In this document: piece after piece, positions 17,056 to 25,050 of the stretch | Layout of the letters: every line of letters starts with the position of its first letter | Numbering within the stretch: the first letter of the stretch is position 1 | Assembly (NCBI RefSeq): GCF_029892065.1 | Contig: NZ_CP120373.1 | Coordinates: forward strand, 1,935,501-1,999,500 | Reading direction: 5' to 3' | Origin: Sinorhizobium garamanticum | Lineage (GTDB): Bacteria; Pseudomonadota; Alphaproteobacteria; Rhizobiales; Rhizobiaceae | DNA: 64,000 bases | The notes under the pieces: generated by a model | Seen by the model: only the letters and a program-made list of their open reading frames with translations | What the model was told of the DNA's origin: nothing | Databases searched by the model: none | Translations under genes and position numbers: made by a program

Positions 17056-19038
17056 TCAGGACAGTTTGGCTTCTGCAGCCGCTACGACGGCTTCCGGCGT
17101 GATGCCGAAATGTCTGTAGAGGTCCTTGTAGGGACCGGAAGCGCCGAAGCTCGACATGCCGATGAACGTGCCATCGGTGCCGATGAAGTGATCCCACCCC
17201 TGCCGGATGCCGGCCTCGACGGCGATCTTGACCGGCGAAGTGCCGATGATCGCCCGCTGGTAATCTTCGCTCTGTTCGGCAAAAAGCTCGAAGCAGGGAA
17301 CCGACACGACGCGCGTCGAAACACCCTTGGTGGTGAGCGTCTGGCAGGCCTTGACGGCGATCTCGACTTCCGAGCCGGTGGCGAAGATCGTCACCTCGGC
17401 ATCGCTTGCGGAGATCAGGTCATAGGCGCCGCGGGCGCAGAGGTTCGTTTCCTCATATTCGGTGCGCACCGCCATCAGGTTCTGGCGGGTCAGCGCAATG
17501 CCGGACGGGCGGTTGTGGTTTTCGAGCGCAAGCTGCCAGCATTCGGCCGTTTCGGTCGCGTCGGCGGGACGGAACATCAGCAGGTTCGGAATGGCGCGCA
17601 GCGCAGCCATGTGCTCGACCGGCTGGTGGGTCGGGCCGTCTTCGCCGAGACCGATGGAATCGTGCGTCAGCACGTGGATGACGCGAATGCCCATCAGCGC
17701 GGCGAGGCGGATCGACGGGCGGCAATAATCCGAGAAGATCAGGAAGCCGCCGGAATAGGGGATGAGACCGCCGTGTAGCGCCATGCCGTTCATCGCCGCC
17801 GCCATGCCGTGCTCGCGTACGCCATAGTGGATGTAGCGGCCGGAGAAGTTATCCGGCGTGATCGAATGGGTCTGGCTGGTCTTGGTGTTGTTCGAGCCGG
17901 TAAGGTCGGCAGAGCCGCCGACCGTCTCGGCGAGAACGCCGTTGATGACTTCGAGCGCGTCCTCGGAGGCCTTGCGGGTTGCGGGCGACGGCTTGGTCTC
18001 GGCGAGTTTCTGCTTGTAGGCGCTGATTGCGGAGGCAAGGCCGCCTTCGAGTTCGCCGGCGAAGCGCCGGATGAACTGTGCCTTCTTCTCGGTCTCGGTC
18101 TTTTCCAGGCGCTCTTCCCAGTCTTTCCGCACCTTGGTCGAGCGAAGGCCGGCGAGGCGCCAGGCGTCGAGCACGTCCGAGGGAACAGTGAAGGCCTGGG
18201 CTTCCCAGCCAAGCGCCTTGCGGGTCGCGGCGATTTCGTCGGCGCCGAGCGGCGAACCATGGACCTTGTGCGTACCGGCCTTGTTCGGGGCGCCGAATCC
18301 GATGACGGTCTTGCAGGCGATCATCGTCGGCTTGTCGGACTTCTGGGCCTGTTCGATCGCTGCAGCAATCGCATCCGGATCATGGCCGTCGACTGCGATG
18401 GTGTTCCAGTTGCAGGCGCGGAAGCGCGCGTGCTGGTCGGTCGAATCCGCGATCGAGATCGGGCCGTCGATCGAGATGTTGTTGTCGTCCCAGAAGACGA
18501 TCAGCTTGTTGAGCTTGAGGTGGCCGGCCAGCGCGATCGCTTCCTGGCTGACGCCTTCCATGAGGCAGCCGTCGCCGGCGAGCACGTAGGTATAGTGCTC
18601 CATCAGGTCGCTGCCGAATTCGTCACGCAGCTTGCGTTCGGCGATCGCCATGCCGACCGAATTGGCAAGACCCTGGCCGAGCGGACCCGTGGTGGTCTCG
18701 ATGCCGGCCGCATGGCCGTATTCCGGGTGGCCGGCCGTGCGCGAGCCAAGCTGGCGGAAGTTCTTGATCTCGTCGATGGTGATGTCCTCGTAGCCCGTAA
18801 GATAGAGCAGCGAGTAAAGCAGCATCGAGCCGTGGCCAGCCGAAAGCACGAAACGGTCGCGGTTGGGCCAGGCGGGGTTCTTGGGGTCGAAGTTCAGGTA
18901 CCGCGTGAAGAGCACGGTTGCGATATCGGCAGCGCCCATTGGGAGACCCGGGTGGCCGGAATTTGCCTTCTCGACGGCGTCCATGGAGAGGAAGCGGATC
19001 GCATTTGCCATCCGATCGTGTTTTTCGCGAGAGATCAT
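17056..19038 (-). CDS. tkt: Transketolase
   Basis: 660 residues. It transfers two-carbon units with thiamine diphosphate in the non-oxidative pentose phosphate pathway. [18 protein letters not shown] near residue 30, the ThDP/metal motif AGDGCLMEG...[10 protein letters not shown] (about 150-190) and [16 protein letters not shown] (about 460) are typical. ATG 19038 starts [15 protein letters not shown], matching family N-termini; an upstream ATG at 19110 would add 24 unrelated residues. It opens the carbon-metabolism cluster under its own promoter. Confidence 0.96.
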   Translation of the reverse strand: MISREKHDRMANAIRFLSMDAVEKANSGHPGLPMGAADIATVLFTRYLNFDPKNPAWPNRDRFVLSAGHGSMLLYSLLYLTGYEDITIDEIKNFRQLGSRTAGHPEYGHAAGIETTTGPLGQGLANSVGMAIAERKLRDEFGSDLMEHYTYVLAGDGCLMEGVSQEAIALAGHLKLNKLIVFWDDNNISIDGPISIADSTDQHARFRACNWNTIAVDGHDPDAIAAAIEQAQKSDKPTMIACKTVIGFGAPNKAGTHKVHGSPLGADEIAATRKALGWEAQAFTVPSDVLDAWRLAGLRSTKVRKDWEERLEKTETEKKAQFIRRFAGELEGGLASAISAYKQKLAETKPSPATRKASEDALEVINGVLAETVGGSADLTGSNNTKTSQTHSITPDNFSGRYIHYGVREHGMAAAMNGMALHGGLIPYSGGFLIFSDYCRPSIRLAALMGIRVIHVLTHDSIGLGEDGPTHQPVEHMAALRAIPNLLMFRPADATETAECWQLALENHNRPSGIALTRQNLMAVRTEYEETNLCARGAYDLISASDAEVTIFATGSEVEIAVKACQTLTTKGVSTRVVSVPCFELFAEQSEDYQRAIIGTSPVKIAVEAGIRQGWDHFIGTDGTFIGMSSFGASGPYKDLYRHFGITPEAVVAAAEAKLS

Positions 19039-19107
19039 GACTGTTCCGTTTGAGTTCGGTGGCCAGGGACGGTCTCTATCCTCCAAGACCGTGTGAGAAG
19101 CGGCAGA

Positions 19108-19135
19108 CACATAGCAGGTGCTCCACGCGAGTCAA
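19108..19135 (-). promoter_or_regulatory. Probable housekeeping promoter of tkt
   Basis: Minus strand TTGACT, 16-base spacer, TATGTG; transcription would start about 60 bases before the tkt ATG. Confidence 0.5.
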
Positions 19136-19377
19136 TAAATACGGGCCTTCCGCGGCCAAATGGCGACGTGCTTTTCGATATCGTTTCTTGTGCGGCAGCC
19201 TACAGTATGAGTGCGATTGCTCGGGAGCAATGATCCACAGCTTCCGACGGCGTTTTGCCGCACGGGGCATTGTTGAGACTTGTATAATGGGTTTAAAAAG
19301 AACCGAGGCGAAGCAGCGGACTGCGTCTGGCGATTCGGCTCTTCCGGAGCGCCGCGTTCGGAGAACGCGCAGACGAC

Positions 19378-19482
19378 CCTACAGCGCCGCGCGCCCAATC
19401 GGGCGCGGTAAGGTCGCTGTAGCGCTTTGAAATGCTGCATGATTTTGTCCTTAAATCGATTTCGATTTGAGGAATCATGCAG
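19378..19482 (-). repeat. RIME1-type element, copy 4 (reverse)
   Basis: CTACAGCGCCGCGCG...GGGCGC, then TTGAAATGCTGCATGATTTTG, then CTTAAATCG...CGATTTGAGG and ATCATGCAG. Confidence 0.85.
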
Positions 19483-19486
19483 CGGC

Positions 19487-19544
19487 AGATTGATTTAGGG
19501 CGGGGCGGAAATCCGCTTCACACTTTTTCCTCATCCCGCTCTAG
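19487..19544 (+). repeat. Mosaic intergenic repeat, second family, copy 2
   Basis: GATTGATTTAGGGCGGGGCGG, hairpin GCGGAAATCCGC, then CACACTTTTTCCTCATCCCGCTCTAG, as in the copy at 7606. Confidence 0.7.
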
Positions 19545-19559
19545 AGAGGTATCGGGAGC

Positions 19560-19829
19560 ATGCCGGCAAAGACGGTCAAAGCGGCGATCGAGGAGCTACG
19601 GAACGCGGTCCAGTCGCTCGAGGGCGCGATCGACGGTCGTTTCGACAAGGAAAGGGATTTGAGTGAGTTCGAAGGCGAGGTGCGGCGGGTCAACACCGAC
19701 CGGGCGCGGCTGGCACAGGAACTCGACCAGTCCCAGTTTCGAGCCAACCGGCTGGAAGAGGTCAACCGCGAAGTGTCCCGTCGCCTGGTGACGGCGATGG
19801 AAACCATTCGAGCGGTGTTGGATCGTTGA
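19560..19829 (+). CDS. DUF4164 family coiled-coil protein
   Basis: 89 residues, nearly all coiled coil (AAIEELRNAVQSLEGAI, RARLAQELDQSQFRANRLEEVNREVSRRL). It matches the DUF4164 family found next to zapA in Rhizobiales. No function is established; position and coiled coil suggest a partner in Z-ring or cell-division regulation, which is inference. GAGAGGT lies about ten bases upstream of the ATG. zapA begins 10 bases after its stop. Confidence 0.85.
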   Translation: MPAKTVKAAIEELRNAVQSLEGAIDGRFDKERDLSEFEGEVRRVNTDRARLAQELDQSQFRANRLEEVNREVSRRLVTAMETIRAVLDR

Positions 19830-19839
19830 GGTTTACGCG

Positions 19840-20217
19840 ATGGCGCAGGTAACGGTGACGATCGACGGCAAGGCTTACCGGATGGCCTGCGAGGAAGGGC
19901 AAGAAGACCACCTGAGCGACCTCGCGGCGAGATTCGATCAATATGTGGCCCACCTTAAGGGACAGTTCGGAGAAATCGGCGACCTGCGACTGACGGTGAT
20001 GGCCGGCATCATGGTCATGGATGAACTCAGCGAGGTCAATCGCCGGCTCAAGAGCCTCGAGACGGAAATGAACAATCTGACGAGTGGCCGCGACGTGGCG
20101 CTTTCCGAGCAGGCGAAGAGCGAGGAGGCGTTGGCCTCGGCGCTGAGCGAAGTGACCGCCCAGATCCACAACATCGCAGCCAAGCTCAATGGTCGCGCCG
20201 GTATTCCGGCCAACTGA
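19840..20217 (+). CDS. zapA: Cell division protein ZapA
   Basis: 125 residues. The N-terminal ZapA domain (VTVTIDGKAYRMACEEGQEDHLSDLAARFD) and the following helix (LTVMAGIMVMDELSEVNRRLKSLETEM) match the family. ZapA tetramers cross-link FtsZ filaments at midcell. It is co-transcribed with the DUF4164 gene and followed directly by the 6S RNA gene, the conserved zapA-ssrS order of many proteobacteria. Confidence 0.93.
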   Translation: MAQVTVTIDGKAYRMACEEGQEDHLSDLAARFDQYVAHLKGQFGEIGDLRLTVMAGIMVMDELSEVNRRLKSLETEMNNLTSGRDVALSEQAKSEEALASALSEVTAQIHNIAAKLNGRAGIPAN

Positions 20218-20264
20218 TCGTCTTTAAAAAACACCTCTGGCGAAAACGGCAAAGAGCCTCTATA

Positions 20265-20430
20265 TCTGAGCGCGCGGTCTGCGCTTCCCGACAGGAACCA
20301 CAATCCCCGGGGCCATACACGATCTCAAGGGAGTTGTCCCTGGCCGAACTCGTGGGTTCGGACACACGGCGCCCACCTACTTTGTAGGCACCCGGGATCG
20401 TAAACAATCCACCGGTCGTCGTGGATCGCA
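20265..20430 (+). ncRNA. ssrS: 6S RNA
   Basis: Directly after zapA. The segment can fold into a long imperfect rod: ATCCCCGGG near 20310 pairs with CCCGGGAT near 20392, with internal hairpins CCGAAC/GTTCGG (about 20343-20360) and CCTAC/GTAGG (about 20375-20388). A TATATC -10-like element lies at 20261. 6S RNA mimics an open promoter and binds RNA polymerase holoenzyme, mainly in stationary phase. In S. meliloti the 6S RNA is known at this type of locus. The ends are approximate. Confidence 0.75.
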
Positions 20431-20454
20431 CCTTTTCCTTCTCGTGGCAGATCA

Positions 20455-21318
20455 TCAAGTGCCCAAAAAGGCGCTGCGGATGGCATCAGCCATCGCATCG
20501 ATCGTCGGTGATCGATTTTCCGGCCTGGTGCGCAGCACGACGTTCGACATGTCGATGATGCCAAAACCGTCGTCCTCGGTCAGTTCGCGACAGCCGGGCG
20601 GTATGGCGCTGCGCGACAGCGGCGCGATCGCAAGACCGGAAACGACGGCCGCGATCAGACCGCCGCTCGTTCGGCTGACATAGGCGACGCGACTGCGCCT
20701 TCCACGCCTCTTCAGATTCTGCATCGCCAGATCATCGCACCATCCGCCCGTGGCGTATGTGTATGTGGCTATAGGCAGAGGCTGCCGCTCATGTGTGCCG
20801 TGTTGATCCGAGGTTACCCAGACAGTGGGGTCGACCATGAGGACCTCGTTCTTGGTTCGCCCGCCCGGCTCGAAAACGACAGCAATGTCGATCTCGCCTG
20901 CCTCAAGGGCTGCCCGATTGGACATCGAGGTACCCTGTTGCACCGTGACCTCCACGCCGGGGTGTATGGCGGCGAACGCGCCCAACGCTCTTGGAAGGGT
21001 GGAGTTGATATACTCCTCGGGAATCCCGATCCTGACCGAACCGTCCAGTGCGGGCTGGCGCATGGCGGCCGCAGTATCATCGAGGAGCGCCACGATGCGC
21101 CGCGCATTGTCGACAAGGCGCCGGCCTTGCGTCGTCAGCGCGACCCCGCGCGAATGTCGGTCGAAAAGCGTGTCGCCGAGCGCATCTTCAAGCTTCTTGA
21201 TCTGCATGCTCACGGCTGACTGGGTGCGCCCGACGCTGTCGGCCGCCTTGGTCAGATTGCCGGCGTCGGCAACCGCAAGGAAGGTTCTCAGGAGGTCGCT
21301 GTCGAGCGGAAGAGACAT
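20455..21318 (-). CDS. LysR-family transcriptional regulator
   Basis: 287 residues from ATG 21318. The N-terminal winged HTH (LLRTFLAVADAGNLTKAADSVGRTQSAVSMQIKKLE) and the substrate-binding domain (DGSVRIGIPEEYINSTLPRALGAF...) are clear. The frame starts 20 codons earlier, but MSLPLDSDLLRTF fits the family and a palindrome CCATCAG-N5-CTGATGG sits just upstream, as expected for an autoregulated LysR gene. It is divergent from a DUF1127-like gene, its likely target. Effector unknown. Confidence 0.88.
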   Translation of the reverse strand: MSLPLDSDLLRTFLAVADAGNLTKAADSVGRTQSAVSMQIKKLEDALGDTLFDRHSRGVALTTQGRRLVDNARRIVALLDDTAAAMRQPALDGSVRIGIPEEYINSTLPRALGAFAAIHPGVEVTVQQGTSMSNRAALEAGEIDIAVVFEPGGRTKNEVLMVDPTVWVTSDQHGTHERQPLPIATYTYATGGWCDDLAMQNLKRRGRRSRVAYVSRTSGGLIAAVVSGLAIAPLSRSAIPPGCRELTEDDGFGIIDMSNVVLRTRPENRSPTIDAMADAIRSAFLGT

Positions 21319-21325
21319 TTCATAG

Positions 21326-21344
21326 CCATCAGAAAATCTGATGG
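21326..21344. promoter_or_regulatory. LysR-type operator between divergent genes
   Basis: CCATCAG-AAAAT-CTGATGG, a perfect 7-bp inverted repeat containing the T-N11-A pattern, 8 bases upstream of the LysR start and 84 bases upstream of the DUF1127-like gene. Confidence 0.6.
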
Positions 21345-21427
21345 TAGTTATGTTTGCAATTCGTTTGCCGGATGTCAACGGAGGGTGGAGAATTCAACAC
21401 TGTCGAGCGCCTTGCGGAGTCCCGCTC

Positions 21428-21661
21428 ATGAGTGTGCCCTTCCTTGCCGGTTCCGCCGGCCTCTCCTTCGCCACGCAACTGCGCGGGCTTTTTGCGCGCT
21501 GGCGCGCGTGGCAGACCTCATACGCTGCGCCGTGTTGCGAGGCACCGTGGCACAATCCGCGATTGCTCAGCGACGCTGGACTGTCGGACGAGCCCGGAAG
21601 ACTTCCGGACCTCGACGCCACGCGCCTGGAGTCGGTCTATCGTTCCCACTGGATGTTGTGA
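21428..21661 (+). CDS. DUF1127-like small protein
   Basis: 77 residues from ATG 21428 (MSVPFLAGSAGLSFATQL). An amphipathic Arg/Trp-rich helix (LFARWRAWQTSY) precedes PRLLSDAGLSDEPG, a diverged version of the LxDxGL element of DUF1127. Such proteins are short, abundant in rhizobia and often controlled by LysR regulators or sRNAs. Divergent placement beside a LysR gene fits that pattern. Its last 25 bases overlap the convergent HTH gene. An earlier ATG at 21341 would place the operator inside the coding region. Confidence 0.6.
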   Translation: MSVPFLAGSAGLSFATQLRGLFARWRAWQTSYAAPCCEAPWHNPRLLSDAGLSDEPGRLPDLDATRLESVYRSHWML

Positions 21662-21879
21662 AGCAGATCGAGCCTTGCCGCGCGAAAGATGGCTTCCGCG
21701 AGATTGCTCGCCTGAAGCTTTCGCATCGCCTCATCGAGCGCGCTGTTGATGCGTTCCATCGGAATGTCGGTCTCACGCACCATGTCCTGCCTGGTCCTGC
21801 CGCAGGCGGCCAGCGTGAGGCAACGCAGTTCGAGGGGATCGAGTTGGTTCATCTTGTCTGTCCGCCCACTCTCACCCAT
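21637..21879 (-). CDS. Small LuxR-type (GerE-like) HTH protein
   Basis: 80 residues (71 if started at Met10, 21852). LDPLELRCLTLAACGRTRQDMVRETDIPMERINSALDEAMRKLQASNLAEAIFRAARL has the layout of a stand-alone LuxR/GerE helix-turn-helix, with no receiver or ligand domain. It may act as a DNA-binding regulator or a truncated modulator. It converges on and slightly overlaps the DUF1127-like gene, forming a small regulatory group with the LysR gene. Confidence 0.65.
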   Translation of the reverse strand: MGESGRTDKMNQLDPLELRCLTLAACGRTRQDMVRETDIPMERINSALDEAMRKLQASNLAEAIFRAARLDLLHNIQWER

Positions 21880-22189
21880 TAAGGCCCCGCCGCCGCATCT
21901 TTTCGCGCGAATTGGACTCTGCTAATTATTTGAAAACGCAAACTTATTTGCACGCTGAGGGTGACGTGCGAAAGCGGAACCACGCGCGGTGATGAATGCA
22001 GCCCTAATGCTGTGCCGAAATGGGAAAGGCGCACAGGATTGTCGCTACCTGCATGTTTCCTTAGATCGTAGCCAATTAAGGATAAAAGACGCGCGGCGCT
22101 GTAGGGTTGCAAAAGCGGCGGCGGCGTGGTTCCAGCTACTGGATGCATTGCGCTATGAAGGGCACGAACCCGCAGGAAGAGGTCGTCGG
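21880..22189. other. 310-base intergenic region
   Basis: Contains a shortened RIME1 copy (22049-22105) and presumably the promoter of the cyclo-ligase gene. I see no further gene. Confidence 0.6.
22049..22105 (+). repeat. RIME1-type element, copy 5, internally deleted
   Basis: Starts CTGCATGTTTCCTTAGATCG and ends GACGCGCGGCGCTGTAGGG, but the middle (CATGCAG through the left arm of palindrome two) is missing. Confidence 0.7.
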
Positions 22190-22771
22190 ATGTCACCGAA
22201 GGATTTGAAGGCAGCGCTTAGAAAGGAACGCCTGGCACTGCGTGATGAAATGCCGTTGGAGGTGCGCATCGAGGCGAGCCTGTCCATGGCCGACCACGCC
22301 GGCGATATCATCGCTCTCGATCCCGGCCACGTCGTCTCCGGTTTCTGGCCGATTCGGTCGGAAGCGGACATCCGTCCGCTGATGGTGCGGCTCAAGGACC
22401 GCGGCGCCCGGCTCTGCCTGCCGGTGATCGTGGACAAGAAGACCATTGTCTTTCGCGAACTCGTCGACGGCGTGGCGGTGGTCGGAACCGGCTTCGGCAC
22501 GACCGGCCCCGGGCCGGATGCGCCCGAACTCGATCCCGATATCATGCTCGTGCCGCTTTCCGCCTTCGATTCGGCCGGGCACCGGATCGGCTATGGCGCC
22601 GGCTATTATGACCGCGCAATCGACCGATTGCGCCGCAAAGGTCACATTCCGCGACTGATCGGGATTGCTTTCGACTGCCAGGAAGTGGCATCAGTGCCGG
22701 CTGAACCGCACGACGTCGCGCTGGACGCTGTGCTGACGGAGAGCGGTTTTCGGCATTTCAGACAGGATTGA
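22190..22771 (+). CDS. 5-formyltetrahydrofolate cyclo-ligase
   Basis: 193 residues. It converts 5-formyl-THF to 5,10-methenyl-THF with ATP. The C-terminal motif RIGYGAGYYDRAIDRL is diagnostic, with a basic N-terminus (LKAALRKERLALRDEM). ATG 22190 has AGGAAGAGG upstream. In many bacteria this gene (ygfA) follows ssrS; here about 1.7 kb of extra genes intervene. The next gene begins directly after its stop, so both are co-transcribed. Confidence 0.93.
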   Translation: MSPKDLKAALRKERLALRDEMPLEVRIEASLSMADHAGDIIALDPGHVVSGFWPIRSEADIRPLMVRLKDRGARLCLPVIVDKKTIVFRELVDGVAVVGTGFGTTGPGPDAPELDPDIMLVPLSAFDSAGHRIGYGAGYYDRAIDRLRRKGHIPRLIGIAFDCQEVASVPAEPHDVALDAVLTESGFRHFRQD

Positions 22772-23602
22772 ATGGGTATGCGGCTTCTTTTTCTGGGAGA
22801 TATGGTTGGCAAGACGGGCCGCACGGCGGTCTGGGAGCGCCTTCCCGGATTGGTCGGCGACCTGAAGCTCGACTTCGTCATCGTCAACGGTGAGAACGCC
22901 GCCGGCGGCTTCGGCATCACCGAAGACATCTTCCTGGAAACGATCAATGCCGGCGCCGACGTGGTGACGACCGGCAACCATGTCTGGGACCAGAAGGAAG
23001 CGGTGGTCTTCTGCGAGAGGCATGAACAGTTCCTGCGCCCTGCCAACTATCCGGCCGGAACGCCGGGGCGTGGCTCCAATCTCTTCTTTGCCCGTAATGG
23101 CGCCCGTGTGCTGGTCGCCAACGTCATGGGGCGGGTTTTCATGCATCCCGAACTCGATGATCCCTTCAAGGCCGCCGAGGCGATCCTCGACGCCTGTCCG
23201 CTCGGGGAGCAGGCCGACGCCATCGTCTTCGACTTCCATGCCGAGGCCACCAGCGAAAAGCAGTGCTTCGGACACTTCGTCGATGGCCGCGCCAGCCTCG
23301 TGGTCGGAACCCACACCCATGTCCCGACCGCCGACCACCAGATCCTCAACGGTGGCACCGCCTATATCAGCGATGCCGGAATGTGCGGCGACTTTGACTC
23401 GTCGCTCGGCATGGACAAGGAAGAGCCGCTCAACCGGTTCATCTCCAAGATGCCGAAGGGCCGCTTCGAGGCGGCTTCCGGCCCGGCAACCATCTGCGGC
23501 GTTGGCGTCGAGATTTCCGATCGCACCGGCCTCGCGGAGAAGATCGCGCCGCTGCGGCTCGGTCCGAGGCTCGGCGAAACGATCCCCGAGTTCTGGTCGT
23601 AA
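22772..23602 (+). CDS. YmdB-type metallophosphoesterase (TIGR00282)
   Basis: 276 residues. Calcineurin-like metal motifs are in order: LFLGDMVGKTG (near residue 8), NGENAAGG (40), TGNHVWDQKE (67), DFHAEAT (150) and VGTHTHVPTAD (176). Homologous YmdB proteins hydrolyse 2',3'-cyclic nucleotides and influence development or biofilm in Gram-positive bacteria. The role in rhizobia is not established. ATG abuts the stop of the cyclo-ligase gene; an in-frame ATG two codons later is possible. Confidence 0.88.
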   Translation: MGMRLLFLGDMVGKTGRTAVWERLPGLVGDLKLDFVIVNGENAAGGFGITEDIFLETINAGADVVTTGNHVWDQKEAVVFCERHEQFLRPANYPAGTPGRGSNLFFARNGARVLVANVMGRVFMHPELDDPFKAAEAILDACPLGEQADAIVFDFHAEATSEKQCFGHFVDGRASLVVGTHTHVPTADHQILNGGTAYISDAGMCGDFDSSLGMDKEEPLNRFISKMPKGRFEAASGPATICGVGVEISDRTGLAEKIAPLRLGPRLGETIPEFWS

Positions 23603-23889
23603 ACCGGGCGCTGCGCGCGCGAGCCTGCATTTTTCCGCTCGATTCTTGCGCTTGCCGCGGCGGTTTGCGACGGTCGTATCGTCTTCCTGGAATTGCGTTT
23701 TTTCAAGTGACAGTCCTGCCAAATGGTGGCAGGTTAGCGTCAAAATCAGAGCCGCACGGGATGCGGCCGCTGTTTTGCAAGTTTTCCATTTAGTGCCGCC
23801 CGGACGCTCCTGCTTCGGGTTTCAGTGTCGCCAGCCCGAACGTTGAGATCCGGGCGAATTCGGCTTTCAAGTGCTTTCGGAGGACGTGC

Positions 23890-25050
23890 ATGTTGCCAAA
23901 GTGGCCGTTGCCCGCGATCTTCAGCGTTTCGTTCTTTCTTTTCGCCGCATCGCTTGCGGCAGCCCAGAACGCACCGCCGGCGCCGACTGTAACCGTCGCC
24001 AAGCCGGTCGTGCGCGACGTGATCGACGCTGACGAATTCATTGGTCGCTTCGAGCCTGTCGACGAGGTCGCCATCCGGTCTCGTGTCGGCGGTTATCTCG
24101 ATGAGGTCTTTTTTACTGACGGGGCATTGGTGAAGAAAGGCGACAAGCTTTTCGTCATCGACCAGCGACCGTTCCGCACCGCTCTCTCCCAGGCGGAAGC
24201 CTCGCTGGAAGCGGCGCGTTCGACACTTGAATTCGCGGAGACCACGTTCAAGCGGACGGAATCGCTCGCCGGAAGCGGCACGCTCTCCGTGTCCAGGCTC
24301 GATGACGACCGCCGTGCGCTGCTCGCAGCGCAGGCGAATGTACGTGGCGCCGAGGCGGCCGTCGAGCGGGCCAAGCTCGATCTCGAGTATACGACGATCA
24401 CCGCGCCGTTGAGCGGCCGCGTCGATCGACGCCTGATCTCGCCAGGCAACCTCGTCCAGGCGGATCAGACGGTGTTGACGACCATCGTTTCGCTCGACCC
24501 GATCGACTTCTATTTCGATGTCGACGAGCGCCGCCTGCTTTCCTACGCCAGGACCGCTCGAGAACGCGGCAGTGCGCTCCAGGAGGGTGGCGGCGCGCTC
24601 ACCGTGCGGGTGACGATCGCCGACGCCACCGAACCGCCCTTCGAAGGCAAGCTCGATTTCTCGGAAAACAGGGTGGACAACCAGACGGGCACGATGCGTG
24701 TGCGTGCCCGGTTCGCGAACCCGAACTTCATCCTCCAGCCGGGGCTCTTTGGGCGTGTGGAAGTGGAAGGCTCGAACACCTACAAGGCGATCCTTATTCC
24801 TGATGAGGCGATCGCCGCCGACCAGAACGAACGCGTCGTCTACGAGGTCGGCCAGGATGGCAGCGTCGTGACCAAGCCCGTGCGCCTCGGACCGCGACTG
24901 CATGGCTACCGGGTCATTCGGAGCGGTATGACGGGAGACGAGACGATCATCGTCAATGGTACCGTGCGCGTGAGGCCGGGCGTAAAAGTGAAGCCAGAGC
25001 TCGTCGTGCTGCCGCAGGAGGCAGCGCAAGCGGCGGAGAGCGCCCAATGA
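23890..25050 (+). CDS. RND efflux periplasmic adaptor (membrane fusion protein)
   Basis: 386 residues with a signal sequence (WPLPAIFSVSFFLFAASLAAAQ). Barrel-sandwich (FEPVDEVAIRSRVGGYLDEVFF), alpha-hairpin (LSQAEASLEAARSTLEFAETTFKR) and beta-barrel regions follow (RADQ/NPNFILQPGLFGRVEV). It links an inner-membrane RND pump to an outer-membrane channel. GGAGG precedes the ATG. It overlaps the pump gene by four bases (ATGA). No TetR regulator or outer-membrane factor gene is adjacent, so a shared channel is likely. Confidence 0.93.
   Translation: MLPKWPLPAIFSVSFFLFAASLAAAQNAPPAPTVTVAKPVVRDVIDADEFIGRFEPVDEVAIRSRVGGYLDEVFFTDGALVKKGDKLFVIDQRPFRTALSQAEASLEAARSTLEFAETTFKRTESLAGSGTLSVSRLDDDRRALLAAQANVRGAEAAVERAKLDLEYTTITAPLSGRVDRRLISPGNLVQADQTVLTTIVSLDPIDFYFDVDERRLLSYARTARERGSALQEGGGALTVRVTIADATEPPFEGKLDFSENRVDNQTGTMRVRARFANPNFILQPGLFGRVEVEGSNTYKAILIPDEAIAADQNERVVYEVGQDGSVVTKPVRLGPRLHGYRVIRSGMTGDETIIVNGTVRVRPGVKVKPELVVLPQEAAQAAESAQ

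Larger units (their letters stand above)
19039..19559. other. 521-base intergenic region between tkt and DUF4164 genes
   Basis: Contains the minus-strand tkt promoter, a reverse RIME1 copy (19378-19482) and a mosaic repeat (19487-19544) that ends 16 bases before the DUF4164 start. A TGTATAAT at 19281-19288 could be an extended -10 for the zapA operon, but no good -35 accompanies it. Confidence 0.7.
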
